Positions 35,740-45,781 of a DNA stretch of 64,000 nt are shown here, in pieces. The stretch covers positions 124,001 to 188,000 of the forward strand of contig NZ_MDJR01000003.1 in the NCBI RefSeq assembly GCF_001730685.1, in the 5' to 3' direction. The position numbers were made by a program, and so were the translations under genes. Position 1 is the first letter of the stretch, and the number at the start of each line of letters is the position of its first letter. A model generated the notes under the pieces. That model had not been told where the DNA came from. It made no database searches and saw nothing but the letters and a program-made list of their open reading frames with translations. Origin of the DNA: Caloranaerobacter ferrireducens. GTDB lineage: Bacteria > Bacillota > Clostridia > Tissierellales > Thermohalobacteraceae.

Positions 35740-36069
35740 ATGATTTTAGCACTTTTAGGTATTTTGATAGGTGTACTGATAGGATTTTATATACCTGTAA
35801 CCTATTCAACGAGTTATTCACTATATATTTCAGTTGCAATACTAGCATGCTTAGATTCAGTTTTTGGGGGAATTAGGGCAAATTTAGAGCAAAATTTCGA
35901 TACTCGTATTTTTGTTACAGGATTCTTTGGAAATGCAATACTAGCAGCATTTTTAGCTTATATTGGAGATAGATTAGGAGTGCCCCTTTACTATGCAGCT
36001 ATTTTTGCATTTGGTAGTAGGTTATTCCAGAATTTTGCTATTATTAGGAGGATACTGATTAATAGGTAA
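35740..36069 (+). CDS. sbp: Small basic protein Sbp (DUF1290)
   Basis: A 109-residue membrane protein with three hydrophobic segments and the family motif ACLDSVFGGIRA near residue 37, then GNAILAAFLAYIGDRLGVPLY. Sbp is the conserved companion of DUF881 proteins upstream of ftsA/ftsZ in Firmicutes; no biochemical role is established. ATG 35740 sits behind GAGGGTG within the end of the upstream gene. Confidence 0.9.
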   Translation: MILALLGILIGVLIGFYIPVTYSTSYSLYISVAILACLDSVFGGIRANLEQNFDTRIFVTGFFGNAILAAFLAYIGDRLGVPLYYAAIFAFGSRLFQNFAIIRRILINR

Positions 36070-36103
36070 AAAGGGGTTGAGCTTTTAAAGGGGGCGTAAG
36101 TAT

Positions 36104-37351
36104 ATGGGGAATGTTGTTACTTCGATAGATTTAGGCAGTTCAAAAATTTGTGTGATTATATCAGAAATAGATAGTAATGGACAATTGCAAGTTGTTGGTA
36201 TAGGTAAAAGTAGATGCAAAGGCATAAAGAAAGGTGTTGTAGTAGATATAGAAGAAACTACTAAGGCTATACTTGAAGCTGTTACCCAAGCTGAAAATAT
36301 GGCAGATCTTGAAATTTATGAAGCTTATATAAATATACCTGGTGGATATACAAAACTCATTAGAAATAAAGGAATTATAGCTGTATCAAGTGATGATAAA
36401 GAAATTTCTTTTGAAGATGTCAAAAGAGTTTTGAATTCAGCGACAATTGTATCAATACCACAAGATCAAAGAATTATTGATATAATACCTAGGCAGTACA
36501 TAGTTGATGGATATGATGAAATTAGTGACCCTGTTGGAATGGTGGGAATCAGGCTGGAGGTTGAGGCAGACATAATTGTAGGCTCAACAACAACTGTACT
36601 AAATTTGGTGAAAAGTGTTAATAAAGCAGGTATAGAAGTGTTAGGAATTGTAATGGAACCTATAGCAACTTCTGAAGCTGTTTTAACGAAAGATGAGAAG
36701 GATTTAGGAGTTTTACTATTAGACATTGGTGCAGGAACGAGTGATTTTTCTGTTTTTAAAAATGGAACATTAATATATTCAAATATTTTACCTATTGCGG
36801 GGAATCATATTACTAATGATATATCAGTTGGACTTAGATTACCTTTTAATAGAAGTGAAGAGATTAAAAAGAAGTTTGGCGTTGCTTACACGAAGTTAGC
36901 TGATGATAATAATATTTTTGAAATAAATCCTTTAGGGTTTAGCAATAATTTAGAAGTTAATGAAATGCAATTATCAGAAATTATTGAAGCCAGAATAAGG
37001 GAAATATTTGAGATAATTAATACAGATTTAATAAAAAATAGAGTTAAAGATAAGATATTGACTGGTATAGTAATAACAGGTGGAGGTGTTAGTTATTTTA
37101 AAGGTGTGACTGAATTAGGGATAGAAGTTTTTGGATTACCTGTACGAATTGGACAACCTTATCAGATGGGAACTCAAGAACCTATTTTTTCTTCAGCAGT
37201 TGGACTTATAAATTATGGTTTCAAAAGGAAATTAAATTATTATATAGAATATAATAATGTAGAAATAAAGAAAAGTAGAGGTAAGAAAAGAAGTAAAAAT
37301 ACAAAAAGCGTAATGTCTATCTTAAAAACAATATGGGATGAGTATTTTTAA
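36104..37351 (+). CDS. ftsA: Cell division protein FtsA
   Basis: A 415-residue actin-fold protein. The phosphate-1 motif SIDLGSSKICV lies at residues 7-17, the phosphate-2 motif LLDIGAGTSDFSVF near 205 and the adenosine motif TGGGVSYFKGV near 330. A basic C-terminal tail could act as the membrane-targeting region. FtsA tethers FtsZ filaments to the membrane. It starts behind AAAGGGGG and lies 25 bases upstream of ftsZ. Confidence 0.93.
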   Translation: MGNVVTSIDLGSSKICVIISEIDSNGQLQVVGIGKSRCKGIKKGVVVDIEETTKAILEAVTQAENMADLEIYEAYINIPGGYTKLIRNKGIIAVSSDDKEISFEDVKRVLNSATIVSIPQDQRIIDIIPRQYIVDGYDEISDPVGMVGIRLEVEADIIVGSTTTVLNLVKSVNKAGIEVLGIVMEPIATSEAVLTKDEKDLGVLLLDIGAGTSDFSVFKNGTLIYSNILPIAGNHITNDISVGLRLPFNRSEEIKKKFGVAYTKLADDNNIFEINPLGFSNNLEVNEMQLSEIIEARIREIFEIINTDLIKNRVKDKILTGIVITGGGVSYFKGVTELGIEVFGLPVRIGQPYQMGTQEPIFSSAVGLINYGFKRKLNYYIEYNNVEIKKSRGKKRSKNTKSVMSILKTIWDEYF

Positions 37352-37376
37352 AAAACAATAGCGAAGGGGGAATTTG

Positions 37377-38465
37377 ATGTTTGAATTTGATGTAGAAATG
37401 GATCAGTTTGCTTGTATAAAAGTAATTGGCGTAGGCGGTGGCGGAAATAACGCAGTAAATAGAATGATAGAGTCTCAAGTTAAAGGTGTTGAGTTTATTG
37501 CTATAAATACTGACAAACAGGCTTTACATACTTCAAAAGCTGAAATTAAAATACAAATTGGTGAAAAATTAACTAAAGGTTTAGGAGCTGGAGCAAATCC
37601 AGAGATTGGAAAGAAAGCTGCTGAAGAAAGTAGAAATGAGATTCTTGAAGCAATTAAAGGAGCAGATATGGTTTTTATAACTGCTGGAATGGGTGGAGGT
37701 ACAGGAACGGGAGCTGCACCAATTGTTGCTGAAATAGCTAAAGAATTAGGAATATTAACAGTTGGTGTTGTAACAAAGCCTTTTATGTTTGAAGGTAGAA
37801 GAAGGATGCTTCATGCAGAAAAAGGTGTTGAAGAATTAAAATCTAGAGTAGATACATTGGTGACAATACCTAATGATAGATTATTACAAGTAGTTGAAAA
37901 GAAAACTTCAATAATGGATGCTTTTAGAATTGCTGATGATGTTTTAAGACAAGGTATTCAAGGCATATCAGATTTAATTGCTGTGCCAGGGCTTGTTAAC
38001 CTTGACTTTGCAGATGTTAAGACTATTATGTTAGAACAAGGTTTAGCTCATATGGGAATTGGAAGAGCTAGTGGAGAAAATAGAGCTATTGAAGCAGCAA
38101 AACAAGCTATTCAGAGTCCTTTACTTGAAACTTCTATTGAAGGAGCTAAAGGAGTGTTACTTAACATTACTGGTGGAAGCAATCTAGGCTTATTTGAAGT
38201 AAATGAAGCTGCTGATTTGATTAAACAAGCAGTAGACCCAGATGCAAATATTATTTTTGGTGCAGTTGTTGATGAAAGTTTAAAAGATGATATTAAGATT
38301 ACTGTTATAGCAACAGGATTTGATCATGCTAAAAAAGAAAGTCAAGCAAAAACTATAAATAAAAAATTCGAAGATAAAAATAATGTTAAAACAAATAGTG
38401 AAGTTAAACAATTTGATACAGATGATTTAGATATTCCAACCTTCCTAAGAAGGAGGAGTAAATAA
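37377..38465 (+). CDS. ftsZ: Cell division protein FtsZ
   Basis: A 362-residue tubulin homologue. It has the N-terminal [11 protein letters not shown] loop, the tubulin signature [10 protein letters not shown] near residue 106, the T7 loop [11 protein letters not shown] near 205, and the conserved C-terminal peptide DIPTFLRRR that binds FtsA and SepF, both of which are encoded in this window. It polymerises into the division ring. Two start codons, TTG 37374 and ATG 37377, are adjacent; ATG is used. A strong terminator follows. Confidence 0.97.
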   Translation: MFEFDVEMDQFACIKVIGVGGGGNNAVNRMIESQVKGVEFIAINTDKQALHTSKAEIKIQIGEKLTKGLGAGANPEIGKKAAEESRNEILEAIKGADMVFITAGMGGGTGTGAAPIVAEIAKELGILTVGVVTKPFMFEGRRRMLHAEKGVEELKSRVDTLVTIPNDRLLQVVEKKTSIMDAFRIADDVLRQGIQGISDLIAVPGLVNLDFADVKTIMLEQGLAHMGIGRASGENRAIEAAKQAIQSPLLETSIEGAKGVLLNITGGSNLGLFEVNEAADLIKQAVDPDANIIFGAVVDESLKDDIKITVIATGFDHAKKESQAKTINKKFEDKNNVKTNSEVKQFDTDDLDIPTFLRRRSK

Positions 38466-38497
38466 ACCCTTTTCTTAACAGAAAAGGGTTTTTTTCG
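38465..38497 (+). terminator. Terminator after ftsZ (end of dcw cluster)
   Basis: Stem AACCCTTTTC (38465-38474) with GAAAAGGGTT (38481-38490), followed by a T run to 38495. Confidence 0.85.
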
Positions 38498-38540
38498 ACT
38501 TCAGTAAATGACAAATTTTTGAAAGATAATATTATATAAT
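38494..38540 (+). promoter_or_regulatory. Candidate Spo0A-regulated promoter of spoIIGA
   Basis: A TATAAT lies at 38535-38540, about 70 bases before the spoIIGA start. There is no good -35 at 17 bases; instead TTCGACT (38494-38500, one mismatch to the 0A box TTCGACA) occurs upstream. Spo0A control of this locus is known in Bacillus; here it is only suggested. Confidence 0.3.
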
Positions 38541-38608
38541 AGACATAAAAATGAGGACAACTGAATATTTGTAGATTAGAGGACCAATTAATTTGAGGGG
38601 GCAGTATT

Positions 38609-39496
38609 TTGTACGTATATGCTGAGTACCTTATTCTAGAAAATTTTATTATTAATTTCATTATATTATATGTAACTAAAAGATTTACAAGAACTGAAAC
38701 ATCAAGATTAAGATTAACTTTAGCTGCTTTGATAGGTGCTGTTTATACTTTAGTTGTATTTTATCCTAAGCTAAGTTTCATGGTTAATTTTACTATGAAA
38801 CTAACTATTTCAATTCTTATTGTAATTGTAGCTTTTAATCCTATTACTTTTAAAAAATTTCTCAAGTTAATTGCAACATTTTACATAGTATCTTTTGTTT
38901 TTGCAGGTTCTGCTTTGGCTCTTTTTTACTTAATAGATGTAGACTCTTATATTGGTAATGGTATTTTTTATATAAAAGATTTTCCTATTAAAATACTTGC
39001 ATTTGCAATAGTAACATCATGGATTTTGATTAAGTATACATGGAGTTATATACATGGAAAAATAAGCAAAGATAAAATACTAGTTCCTATTGCTATTTCA
39101 TTGAAGGATAGGGAAGTACATATTATAGCACTTGTTGATACTGGAAATTCATTGAAAGATCCTTTAACAGATGCTCCAGTTATTATTGTACAGTTTTCGG
39201 CAATTAAAAATATATTGCCTGAAAAAACAAAAAAGCTTTTTGAAATGTATGACACAAAAGATTTGAGACTTATATTACCATTTTTGCAAGGACTGGGACA
39301 GGATTTAAAATTTAGAGTAATTCCGTTTAAAACAATTGGTCAAGAAAATGGAGTTTTATTTGGATTTAAACCTGATAGAGTAATTATAAAAGATCAAGAT
39401 AAAGCTATAACAAATATTGTTATTGGGATATATAATGATAAGTTATCTAATGATGATAAATACGAAGCTTTATTACATCCAGAATTATTAAATTGA
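38609..39496 (+). CDS. spoIIGA: Sigma-E processing peptidase SpoIIGA
   Basis: A 295-residue protein with five hydrophobic helices in its N-terminal half and a C-terminal aspartic-protease-like domain; the catalytic motif VDTGNS places the aspartate at residue 177. It sits in the sporulation septum membrane and cleaves the pro-sequence from pro-SigE, the product of the next gene, after a signal from the forespore. TTG 38609 follows AGGGGGC. The order spoIIGA-sigE-sigG is the classical sporulation cluster. Confidence 0.93.
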   Translation: MYVYAEYLILENFIINFIILYVTKRFTRTETSRLRLTLAALIGAVYTLVVFYPKLSFMVNFTMKLTISILIVIVAFNPITFKKFLKLIATFYIVSFVFAGSALALFYLIDVDSYIGNGIFYIKDFPIKILAFAIVTSWILIKYTWSYIHGKISKDKILVPIAISLKDREVHIIALVDTGNSLKDPLTDAPVIIVQFSAIKNILPEKTKKLFEMYDTKDLRLILPFLQGLGQDLKFRVIPFKTIGQENGVLFGFKPDRVIIKDQDKAITNIVIGIYNDKLSNDDKYEALLHPELLN

Positions 39497-39512
39497 TTTG
39501 GGGGTGGAGAAA

Positions 39513-40241
39513 TTGGGATTTATTGTTAAAATGAAATTATTGATAAGAATATACTATATAAAATTGTTGAAGAAATTTGATTTATTAGATGAAAAAGCAA
39601 TTTTCTATATTGGGGGAAGTGAAGTTTTGCCACCTCCATTGACCCCTGAAGAAGAAAAATACTTAGTTTCTAAATTGAAAGAAGATGAAACAGTAAGAAC
39701 AATATTAATAGAAAGAAATTTAAGATTGGTTGTTTATATAGCAAGGAAGTTTGAAAGTACAGGAGTTGGAGTTGAAGATTTGATTTCAATCGGCACAATA
39801 GGTTTAATTAAAGCTGTTAGCACTTTTAATCCAGATAAAAAGATTAAATTGGCAACATATGCATCTAAATGCATTGAAAATGAGATACTCATGTATTTAA
39901 GAAGGAATAGCAAAACGAGAACCGAAATATCTTTTGATGAACCATTAAATATAGATTGGGATGGGAATGAACTATTGTTATCTGATATTTTAGGTACAGA
40001 GAATGATATGATATTTAAGTTGTTAGAAGAGGAAGTAGATAAAGAATTATTAAACGAGGCAATCAAAAAACTTTCAAAAAGAGAGAAGAAAATAGTTGAG
40101 TTAAGGTTTGGATTAAATAATGGAGAAGAGAAGACTCAGAAAGAAGTTGCTGATATGCTTGGTATTTCACAATCTTATATATCAAGGTTAGAAAAAAGGA
40201 TTATAAAGAGATTAAAGAAAGAAATTAATAGAATGGTATAG
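39513..40241 (+). CDS. sigE: RNA polymerase sporulation sigma factor SigE (pro-form)
   Basis: A 242-residue sigma-70 factor. A basic, amphipathic N-terminal pro-sequence of about 30 residues precedes [11 protein letters not shown], where SpoIIGA cleaves in Bacillus. Region 2 ([49 protein letters not shown]) and region 4 with its helix-turn-helix ([19 protein letters not shown]) follow. SigE drives early mother-cell genes such as spoIVA. TTG 39513 is placed after GGTGGAG; TTG 39498 would overlap that site. It overlaps none of spoIIGA, lying 16 bases after its stop. Confidence 0.95.
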   Translation: MGFIVKMKLLIRIYYIKLLKKFDLLDEKAIFYIGGSEVLPPPLTPEEEKYLVSKLKEDETVRTILIERNLRLVVYIARKFESTGVGVEDLISIGTIGLIKAVSTFNPDKKIKLATYASKCIENEILMYLRRNSKTRTEISFDEPLNIDWDGNELLLSDILGTENDMIFKLLEEEVDKELLNEAIKKLSKREKKIVELRFGLNNGEEKTQKEVADMLGISQSYISRLEKRIIKRLKKEINRMV

Positions 40242-40249
40242 TATTCTAT

Positions 40250-40276
40250 GACTGGTATAAAAAACCAGTCTTTTTA
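40250..40276 (+). terminator. Terminator after sigE
   Basis: Stem GACTGGT (40250-40256) with ACCAGTC (40264-40270), followed by TTTTT. Confidence 0.75.
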
Positions 40277-40355
40277 TATTTTTTTGTATAATAATTAAGC
40301 CTAAAGTCAATAATTTATTACAGGGGGCAAAACATCGAGGAAGGCAGGGAAAAAT

Positions 40356-41138
40356 ATGCATGTAAACAAAGTAGAAATTTGTGGAGTTAATACATCAGAG
40401 CTTCCCGTACTTACTAATGAAGAAATGAGAAAGTTATTTGATAGAATTCATGCAGGTGATTTAAAAGCTAGAGAAGAGTTTATTAAAGGTAATTTAAGAT
40501 TAGTTTTAAGTGTTATTCAGAGATTCAATAAAAGAGGAGAACATGTAGATGATTTGTTCCAAGTAGGATGTATAGGATTGATTAAAGCTATAGATAATTT
40601 TGATTTAAGTCAAAACGTTAAGTTTTCTACTTATGCTGTACCTATGATAATAGGTGAAATAAGGAGGTACTTAAGAGACAACAACTCGATAAGAGTTAGT
40701 AGGTCCTTAAGAGATATAGCTTACAAAGCACTTCAAGTAAGAGATCAATTAATGAATAAGAATTCTAAAGAACCAACTATTACAGAAATTGCAAACGAAT
40801 TAAAATTACCAAAAGAAGAAGTAGTTTTTGCATTAGATGCTATACAAGACCCAATATCTTTGTTTGAGCCAATATATCATGATAGTGGTGATGCTATTTA
40901 TGTAATGGATCAAGTTAGTGATGAGAAAAGTGAAGATGAAACCTGGCTTGAAGGTATTGCTTTAAGAGAAGCATTAAGAAAATTGAATGATAGAGAAAAA
41001 TTAATATTGAATTTAAGATTTTTTGAAGGAAAAACTCAAATGGAGGTAGCAGAAGAAATTGGAATATCGCAAGCTCAAGTTTCTCGACTTGAAAAGACAG
41101 CTTTAAGGCATATGAGAAAACTAATACAAATGAAATAA
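40356..41138 (+). CDS. sigG: RNA polymerase sporulation sigma factor SigG
   Basis: A 260-residue sigma factor. It opens with NKVEICGVNTSELPVL, diagnostic of SigG; then region 2 (NLRLVLSVIQRFN, DDLFQVGCIGLIKA, KFSTYAVPMIIGEIRRYL), region 3 with LRDIAYKALQ and region 4 with EVAEEIGISQAQVSRLE. It directs late forespore transcription. ATG 40356 lies behind an AGGGA-containing leader. The gene has its own unit between the sigE terminator and ylmC; no confident SigF promoter was found in the 85-base gap. Confidence 0.95.
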   Translation: MHVNKVEICGVNTSELPVLTNEEMRKLFDRIHAGDLKAREEFIKGNLRLVLSVIQRFNKRGEHVDDLFQVGCIGLIKAIDNFDLSQNVKFSTYAVPMIIGEIRRYLRDNNSIRVSRSLRDIAYKALQVRDQLMNKNSKEPTITEIANELKLPKEEVVFALDAIQDPISLFEPIYHDSGDAIYVMDQVSDEKSEDETWLEGIALREALRKLNDREKLILNLRFFEGKTQMEVAEEIGISQAQVSRLEKTALRHMRKLIQMK

Positions 41139-41292
41139 TATTAGTAGCCTCCCTTCTTTAGTTAAATTAAAAGTAATATTTTTTCGCTTCAACTTATAAA
41201 TATATGTTAGAACAATATTATTTTGTATATGTCTATTAAGAGTATTTATACCTTAAATTAATGGATTAAAAGAAAATAAAGAAGGTGAGGCT

Positions 41293-41562
41293 ATGGTAAA
41301 AACTTCTGATTTGAAGGAAAAGGAAGTAATTAATGTAAGGGATGGTTCAAGATTAGGTCTTATATATGATATTGAAATTGACTTGAATAGGGGAGTAGTT
41401 GAAGCTGTATATATTCCTGGAAGTAGTAGATTACTTAGTTTTTTTGGGAGAAGTGATGAATATGTTATTAAATGGGAAGATATAATAAAGATTGGTAAAG
41501 ATGTTATATTAGTGGATTATGATATAAACAGAAGTAGAATAAAAAGAGATTCACAAGAGTGA
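41293..41562 (+). CDS. YlmC/YmxH family sporulation protein (PRC-barrel)
   Basis: An 89-residue protein consisting of a single PRC-barrel-like beta domain with the family pattern LKEKEVINVRDGSRLGLIYDIEID near the start and a VKWEDIIKIG-like core later. Family members follow sigG in many spore formers and are annotated as YlmC/YmxH; their role is not known. ATG 41293 follows AAGGTGAGG. Confidence 0.88.
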   Translation: MVKTSDLKEKEVINVRDGSRLGLIYDIEIDLNRGVVEAVYIPGSSRLLSFFGRSDEYVIKWEDIIKIGKDVILVDYDINRSRIKRDSQE

Positions 41563-41645
41563 AGAATAACAGGTTACTTGAATAGACACATATAAAAAAA
41601 TATAATATAATTTAATCAATGAAATGTTAAGGGGGTAATATAAAT

Positions 41646-42104
41646 ATGAAGTGTCCCTATTGCAGCTACTTTGAAACTAAAGTAGTAGATTCAAGACCGA
41701 CGGATGAAGGACAAGCTATAAGAAGAAGACGAGAGTGCGTTAAATGTAATAATAGATTTACTACATATGAAAAGGTAGAAGAAATTCCTTTGATTGTAGT
41801 TAAAAAAGATGGAACTAGACAGGAGTATAGCAGAGATAAGATATTAAATGGTATTATAAGAGCTTGTGAAAAGAGGCCAGTATCTTTAAAGACTATGGAA
41901 AATATTGTTGATGAGATAGAAAAAAATCTCTATAATACATTAAAAAGAGAGATAAGTACTGAATGTATTGGAGAGATGGTGATGAATAAGCTTAAAGATA
42001 TCGATGAAGTAGCTTATGTAAGATTTGCATCAGTCTATAGACAATTTAAAGATATAAACACTTTTATGGATGAATTGAAGAAGTTATTAGATGAGAAGAA
42101 ATAA
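41646..42104 (+). CDS. nrdR: Transcriptional repressor NrdR
   Basis: A 152-residue repressor with an N-terminal zinc ribbon (Cys 3, 6, 31, 34) containing the RRRRECVKC stretch, then an ATP-cone domain ([20 protein letters not shown]). NrdR binds NrdR boxes and represses ribonucleotide reductase genes according to ATP/dATP levels. Its targets are not in this window. ATG 41646 follows AGGGGGTA. Confidence 0.96.
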   Translation: MKCPYCSYFETKVVDSRPTDEGQAIRRRRECVKCNNRFTTYEKVEEIPLIVVKKDGTRQEYSRDKILNGIIRACEKRPVSLKTMENIVDEIEKNLYNTLKREISTECIGEMVMNKLKDIDEVAYVRFASVYRQFKDINTFMDELKKLLDEKK

Positions 42105-42127
42105 GTTTTTTTGTAAAGGTGAGACTT

Positions 42128-42949
42128 ATGAAGTATAATAAGGGTTTTACTTTAGTAAGGGAAAAAGGTATTTATTATTATGTTATTGATAATTTCGAAA
42201 AAACGGGGTTAGTTAAACATTTATTTACAACAAGAATCGGTGGAGTAAGTTCTAATCCATATTATAGTCTTAATCTAGGTTTTAAAACTGGTGATGAAGT
42301 AAATAATGTAAAAAAGAATTTTTTAAAAGTTTTTGAAATAATCGATACTTGTGAAAAAAATGTAGTATTTTCTAATCAGGTTCATGGAACCAATATTCAA
42401 ATTGTAGACGATAAACTACTTACAGATAACGTATATGATAGACTAAGTGATGGGGTTGATGGGCTAGTTACAAATGTTAAAAATATTACATTAGCAACTT
42501 TTTATGCAGATTGTGTGCCTATTTTTTTTCTAGATAAAGGAAAAAAAGTTGTTGGATTAGCTCATGCAGGATGGCGAGGGACTGTAAAAGGAATTGCTTG
42601 CAAAATGATTGATATATTAATTGAAAAATTTAATTCTCAACTTGAGGATATATTAGTAGGTATTGGGCCTTCTATTGGACAATGCTGTTTTGAAGTAGGA
42701 GAAGAAGTTTTCAAGGAGTTTGAAAAAGCTTATCCAGATATCATTGATAATATAACACAAAAAAATTCAGATAAATATTATATTGATTTATGGAAAACTA
42801 ATAAACTAATACTAGAGAAAAAGGGGATTTTGCCTAGCAATATAACGATTAGTGGTTTATGTACAAGTTGTAATACTGATTTATTTTTTTCATATCGGAA
42901 AGAAAATGGGAAAACAGGAAGAATGGCAGCACTAATTAAGCTTATTTAA
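42128..42949 (+). CDS. pgeF: Peptidoglycan editing factor / polyphenol oxidase family PgeF (YlmD)
   Basis: A 273-residue protein of the multicopper-oxidase-like laccase-domain (DUF152) family. It shows the metal-site motifs NQVHGTNI near residue 92, ADCVPIFF near 128, AHAGWRGTVKGI near 147 and the GPSIGQCCFEV motif near 182. Family enzymes have been reported to remove wrongly incorporated L-serine from peptidoglycan precursors (PgeF) or to phosphorolyse purine nucleosides. ATG 42128 is placed 7 bases after AAGGTG; GTG 42119 lies in that site. In Bacillus the homologue ylmD is in the same division neighbourhood. Confidence 0.9.
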   Translation: MKYNKGFTLVREKGIYYYVIDNFEKTGLVKHLFTTRIGGVSSNPYYSLNLGFKTGDEVNNVKKNFLKVFEIIDTCEKNVVFSNQVHGTNIQIVDDKLLTDNVYDRLSDGVDGLVTNVKNITLATFYADCVPIFFLDKGKKVVGLAHAGWRGTVKGIACKMIDILIEKFNSQLEDILVGIGPSIGQCCFEVGEEVFKEFEKAYPDIIDNITQKNSDKYYIDLWKTNKLILEKKGILPSNITISGLCTSCNTDLFFSYRKENGKTGRMAALIKLI

Positions 42950-42968
42950 TATAGTAGAGGTGAATATT

Positions 42969-43664
42969 ATGGATAATTTAAAAAGAATTTTAGTAGTTGA
43001 TGACGAAGAACATATAATAGAGCTTATTAGATTCAACTTAGAAACTAACGGTTATTATGTTATAGCTGCTAATGATGGAAATGAGGCTTTGAAGAAAGTT
43101 AAAGAGGAAAAGCCTGATTTGGTTATACTTGATTTGATGCTTCCTTCTATTGATGGGATAGAAATATGTAAAATTTTACGTAAAGATAAGGAAACTGAAA
43201 AATTACCAATTATTATGTTGACTGCTAAAAGTGAAGAAATAGATATGATATTAGGGCTTGAAATAGGAGCGGATGATTATATTACTAAGCCTTTTAGTGT
43301 AAGGGAGCTTTTAGCGAGAATAAAGGCTGTTTTAAGACGTACACAACAAAGACAAGAGAGAAGAGAAAATGTTATAAAAATTGGGGATATTACGATTGAT
43401 GTAGAAAAGCATGAAGTAACAAAAAAGGGCAAAAAAATTGATTTGACATTAAAGGAGTTTGAACTTTTAAGAATTTTATCTGAAAAACGAGGAAATGTTT
43501 TAACTCGTAACTATTTATTAGATGAAATATGGGGATATGATTATTTTGGAGACACTAGAACTGTAGATGTTCATATTAGACATTTAAGAAGAAAAATAGA
43601 AGATGATGATAAAAATCCTCAGTATATACAGACAATAAGAGGTATAGGTTATAAAATGAAATAG
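42969..43664 (+). CDS. phoP: OmpR/PhoB-type response regulator (PhoP-like)
   Basis: A 231-residue response regulator: a receiver domain with the acidic pair D11-D12, phosphoacceptor D55 (ILDLMLP), the T and K switch residues in MLTAKSE and ITKPFSVRE, and a C-terminal winged-helix domain (LTLKEFELLRIL, TVDVHIRHLRRKI, TIRGIGYKMK). It pairs with the kinase 11 bases downstream. The window contains two TTAACA-type Pho-box promoters upstream of pstS and pstC, making phosphate control the best guess; symbol is by context. ATG 42969 is used since GAGGTG overlaps GTG 42960. Confidence 0.85.
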   Translation: MDNLKRILVVDDEEHIIELIRFNLETNGYYVIAANDGNEALKKVKEEKPDLVILDLMLPSIDGIEICKILRKDKETEKLPIIMLTAKSEEIDMILGLEIGADDYITKPFSVRELLARIKAVLRRTQQRQERRENVIKIGDITIDVEKHEVTKKGKKIDLTLKEFELLRILSEKRGNVLTRNYLLDEIWGYDYFGDTRTVDVHIRHLRRKIEDDDKNPQYIQTIRGIGYKMK

Positions 43665-43675
43665 AGGAGATGTAA

Positions 43676-45439
43676 ATGCAAAAGAGAATTTTTGTTACCT
43701 TTCTAATGTTGATTTTAATAGGAATATTAACTACTGGGATGCTTTCTATAAGCTTAATGCGTGTTAATTATATCAGAAATATTGAGGATAAACTTATATC
43801 TAATTCGAAATTAATAGAAGTTTTTATTAAAGAGCAGGAAAATATAGATAAAATAAATTTTAATGAATTAGCTGATATATTTTCAAAGAAAATACAAGCT
43901 AGAATTACGTTTATTGATAAGGATGGTTGGGTAGTTGGAGATTCTGATGCAGACATTAACAAATTAGATAATCATGGTAATAGACCAGAAGTTATTAAAG
44001 CAAGACAAGGCAAAATAGGTATTAGTAAAAGATATAGTAAGTCATTAGAATATGAGATGGTATATGTAGCTATACCAGTAGATATAAAATCAAATAGATT
44101 GGATGTTATAAGACTTTCTGTACCTCTTAAAGATATTAGTGAATATTATAGTTTAATGTATAAATATATTTTTTTATCAATAATTGCTGGATTACTTGTT
44201 GCAATATTTGTAGGGTATAGATATGTAAGAAGTGTTACAAAACCTATTAAAGAGCTTACAATTGCAACAAGGAAAATATCAAGTGGTAATTTTGGAGAAT
44301 TAGTAAAAGTAAGGGCTGAACATGAAATTGGGCTTTTAGCAGATAATTTTAATAAAATGAGCTTAAAATTAAGTGATACAATAAATGAGCTTTTAGATAA
44401 AAATACTAAGTTAAAAGCTATTTTATCTAGCATGATAAATGGAGTTATAGCACTAGATAATAATAAGAGAATTATTTTAGTAAATCCAATGGCTGAAAAA
44501 ATGTTAGGGATAAAAGAAGCAGACGTGCGCAATAAGTATGTATTAGAAGTTTTAAAAGATTTAAATTTAGAAGAAAAGATATATGAGTTATTAAATACTA
44601 ATATACAATCTAAGTTTGAGATAGAAGTTAAAGAACCTAATAGTAAAATATTTAATGTCTATATAAATCCGATTAAATTAACTAATGACCCTAATAGAAC
44701 CATCGGTGTATTAGTAATAATACAAGATATAACAGATATAAGAAGATTGGAAAGAATGAGAAAGGATTTTGTAGCAAATGTTTCACATGAATTAAAGACA
44801 CCACTAACATCAATAAGAGGTTTTATTGAAACACTTAAAAGTGGTGCTGTAGAAGATAAAGAAATTAGAAATAAATTTTTAGATATAATCGATATTGAAA
44901 CGTCACGGCTTACAAATCTTATAGAAGATTTGTTGTTGTTATCACAAATAGAAAATAGCAATGAAATGACTAAAAAAGATGTAATAGATGTTAATAGATC
45001 TATTGAAGAAGTAATACAGATACTAGGTGGATTAGCGAATAAAAAGGGAGTAAGCTTGATTGAAAAGGTAAATAGGAATTTACCAAACTTAAGTGGAAAT
45101 AGAGGTTGGTTTAAACAAATGCTTATTAATTTAATAGATAACGGTATTAAATATACTCCTGAAGGAGGAACTGTTACTGTTACGGCATATAGCACTAAAA
45201 ATAGACTTGTAATTAAGATATCTGATACAGGAATTGGTATAGATGAACAGCATCTTTCAAGACTTTTTGAGAGGTTTTACAGAGTGGATAAAGCTAGGTC
45301 TAGAAAGGTTGGAGGAACTGGACTTGGATTAGCGATTGTTAAGCATATTGTTTTAGCTTTTAAAGGTGAGATAAGTGTAAAAAGTAAAGTAAATATAGGT
45401 ACTGAATTTATAGTATCTTTTCCGTTGGATAAATTATAA
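43676..45439 (+). CDS. phoR: PhoR-type sensor histidine kinase
   Basis: A 587-residue membrane kinase. Domains in order: transmembrane helix (about residues 5-25), extracytoplasmic sensor domain (about 26-160), second helix (about 162-182), HAMP (183-240), PAS (about 250-355), HisKA with the phosphoacceptor in SHELKTPLTS near 370, and HATPase_c with NLIDNGIKYTP, DTGIGID and GTGLGLAIVKH. The plan matches Firmicute PhoR. It presumably phosphorylates the upstream regulator, with PhoU and the Pst complex as input. A 20-base-pair perfect hairpin terminates the transcript. Confidence 0.88.
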   Translation: MQKRIFVTFLMLILIGILTTGMLSISLMRVNYIRNIEDKLISNSKLIEVFIKEQENIDKINFNELADIFSKKIQARITFIDKDGWVVGDSDADINKLDNHGNRPEVIKARQGKIGISKRYSKSLEYEMVYVAIPVDIKSNRLDVIRLSVPLKDISEYYSLMYKYIFLSIIAGLLVAIFVGYRYVRSVTKPIKELTIATRKISSGNFGELVKVRAEHEIGLLADNFNKMSLKLSDTINELLDKNTKLKAILSSMINGVIALDNNKRIILVNPMAEKMLGIKEADVRNKYVLEVLKDLNLEEKIYELLNTNIQSKFEIEVKEPNSKIFNVYINPIKLTNDPNRTIGVLVIIQDITDIRRLERMRKDFVANVSHELKTPLTSIRGFIETLKSGAVEDKEIRNKFLDIIDIETSRLTNLIEDLLLLSQIENSNEMTKKDVIDVNRSIEEVIQILGGLANKKGVSLIEKVNRNLPNLSGNRGWFKQMLINLIDNGIKYTPEGGTVTVTAYSTKNRLVIKISDTGIGIDEQHLSRLFERFYRVDKARSRKVGGTGLGLAIVKHIVLAFKGEISVKSKVNIGTEFIVSFPLDKL

Positions 45440-45519
45440 TTTTGGATTATTTATTTAAATATAGGAGAATAATTACTTTATTCTTTACAGCAGACATAAT
45501 ATATTTATGTCTACTAAAA

Positions 45520-45582
45520 AATAAAGCATAGTTTCTAACATTTTTTTAGAGTTAGAAACTATGCTTTATTTGATTTTGGTAT
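45520..45582 (+). terminator. Terminator after phoR (perfect 20-bp stem)
   Basis: Arms 45520-45539 and 45551-45570 are exact reverse complements (core AAGCATAGTTTCTAAC) around an 11-base loop rich in T. T-rich sequence follows; A-rich sequence precedes, so it may work in both directions. Confidence 0.75.
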
Positions 45583-45781
45583 ATTTTTCAACTTTGCATA
45601 ATTAATCTTACAAAAGGAAAAAAATACTTGACATTCCATATATATATATAATCTATATTAGATAATACATTATTATCATTAAATAATTTTAATTTTTTTA
45701 ATAATTGTAGAATTCTGTAACAAACTATTAAAAATTTTTTGAGGGAGGTGGTAAGGTTTTGATATGAATTAAAATTTTTGA
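45571..45781. other. Gene-free stretch before the amidase remnant
   Basis: Very AT-rich. A TTGACA occurs near 45629 followed by a run of TA repeats, but no -10 at correct spacing stands out. GGGAGGTGG near 45743 is a ribosome-site-like sequence now followed only by short closed frames; it may be the original start region of the broken amidase gene. Confidence 0.35.

Noticed and set aside
44659-45195. 178-codon - strand frame inside phoR
   Set aside because: Shadow of the kinase catalytic region; no start signal and low-complexity composition.
45629-45660. Sigma-A promoter with TTGACA near 45629
   Set aside because: TATAAT follows at only about 13 bases within a TA repeat, too close for a normal promoter.
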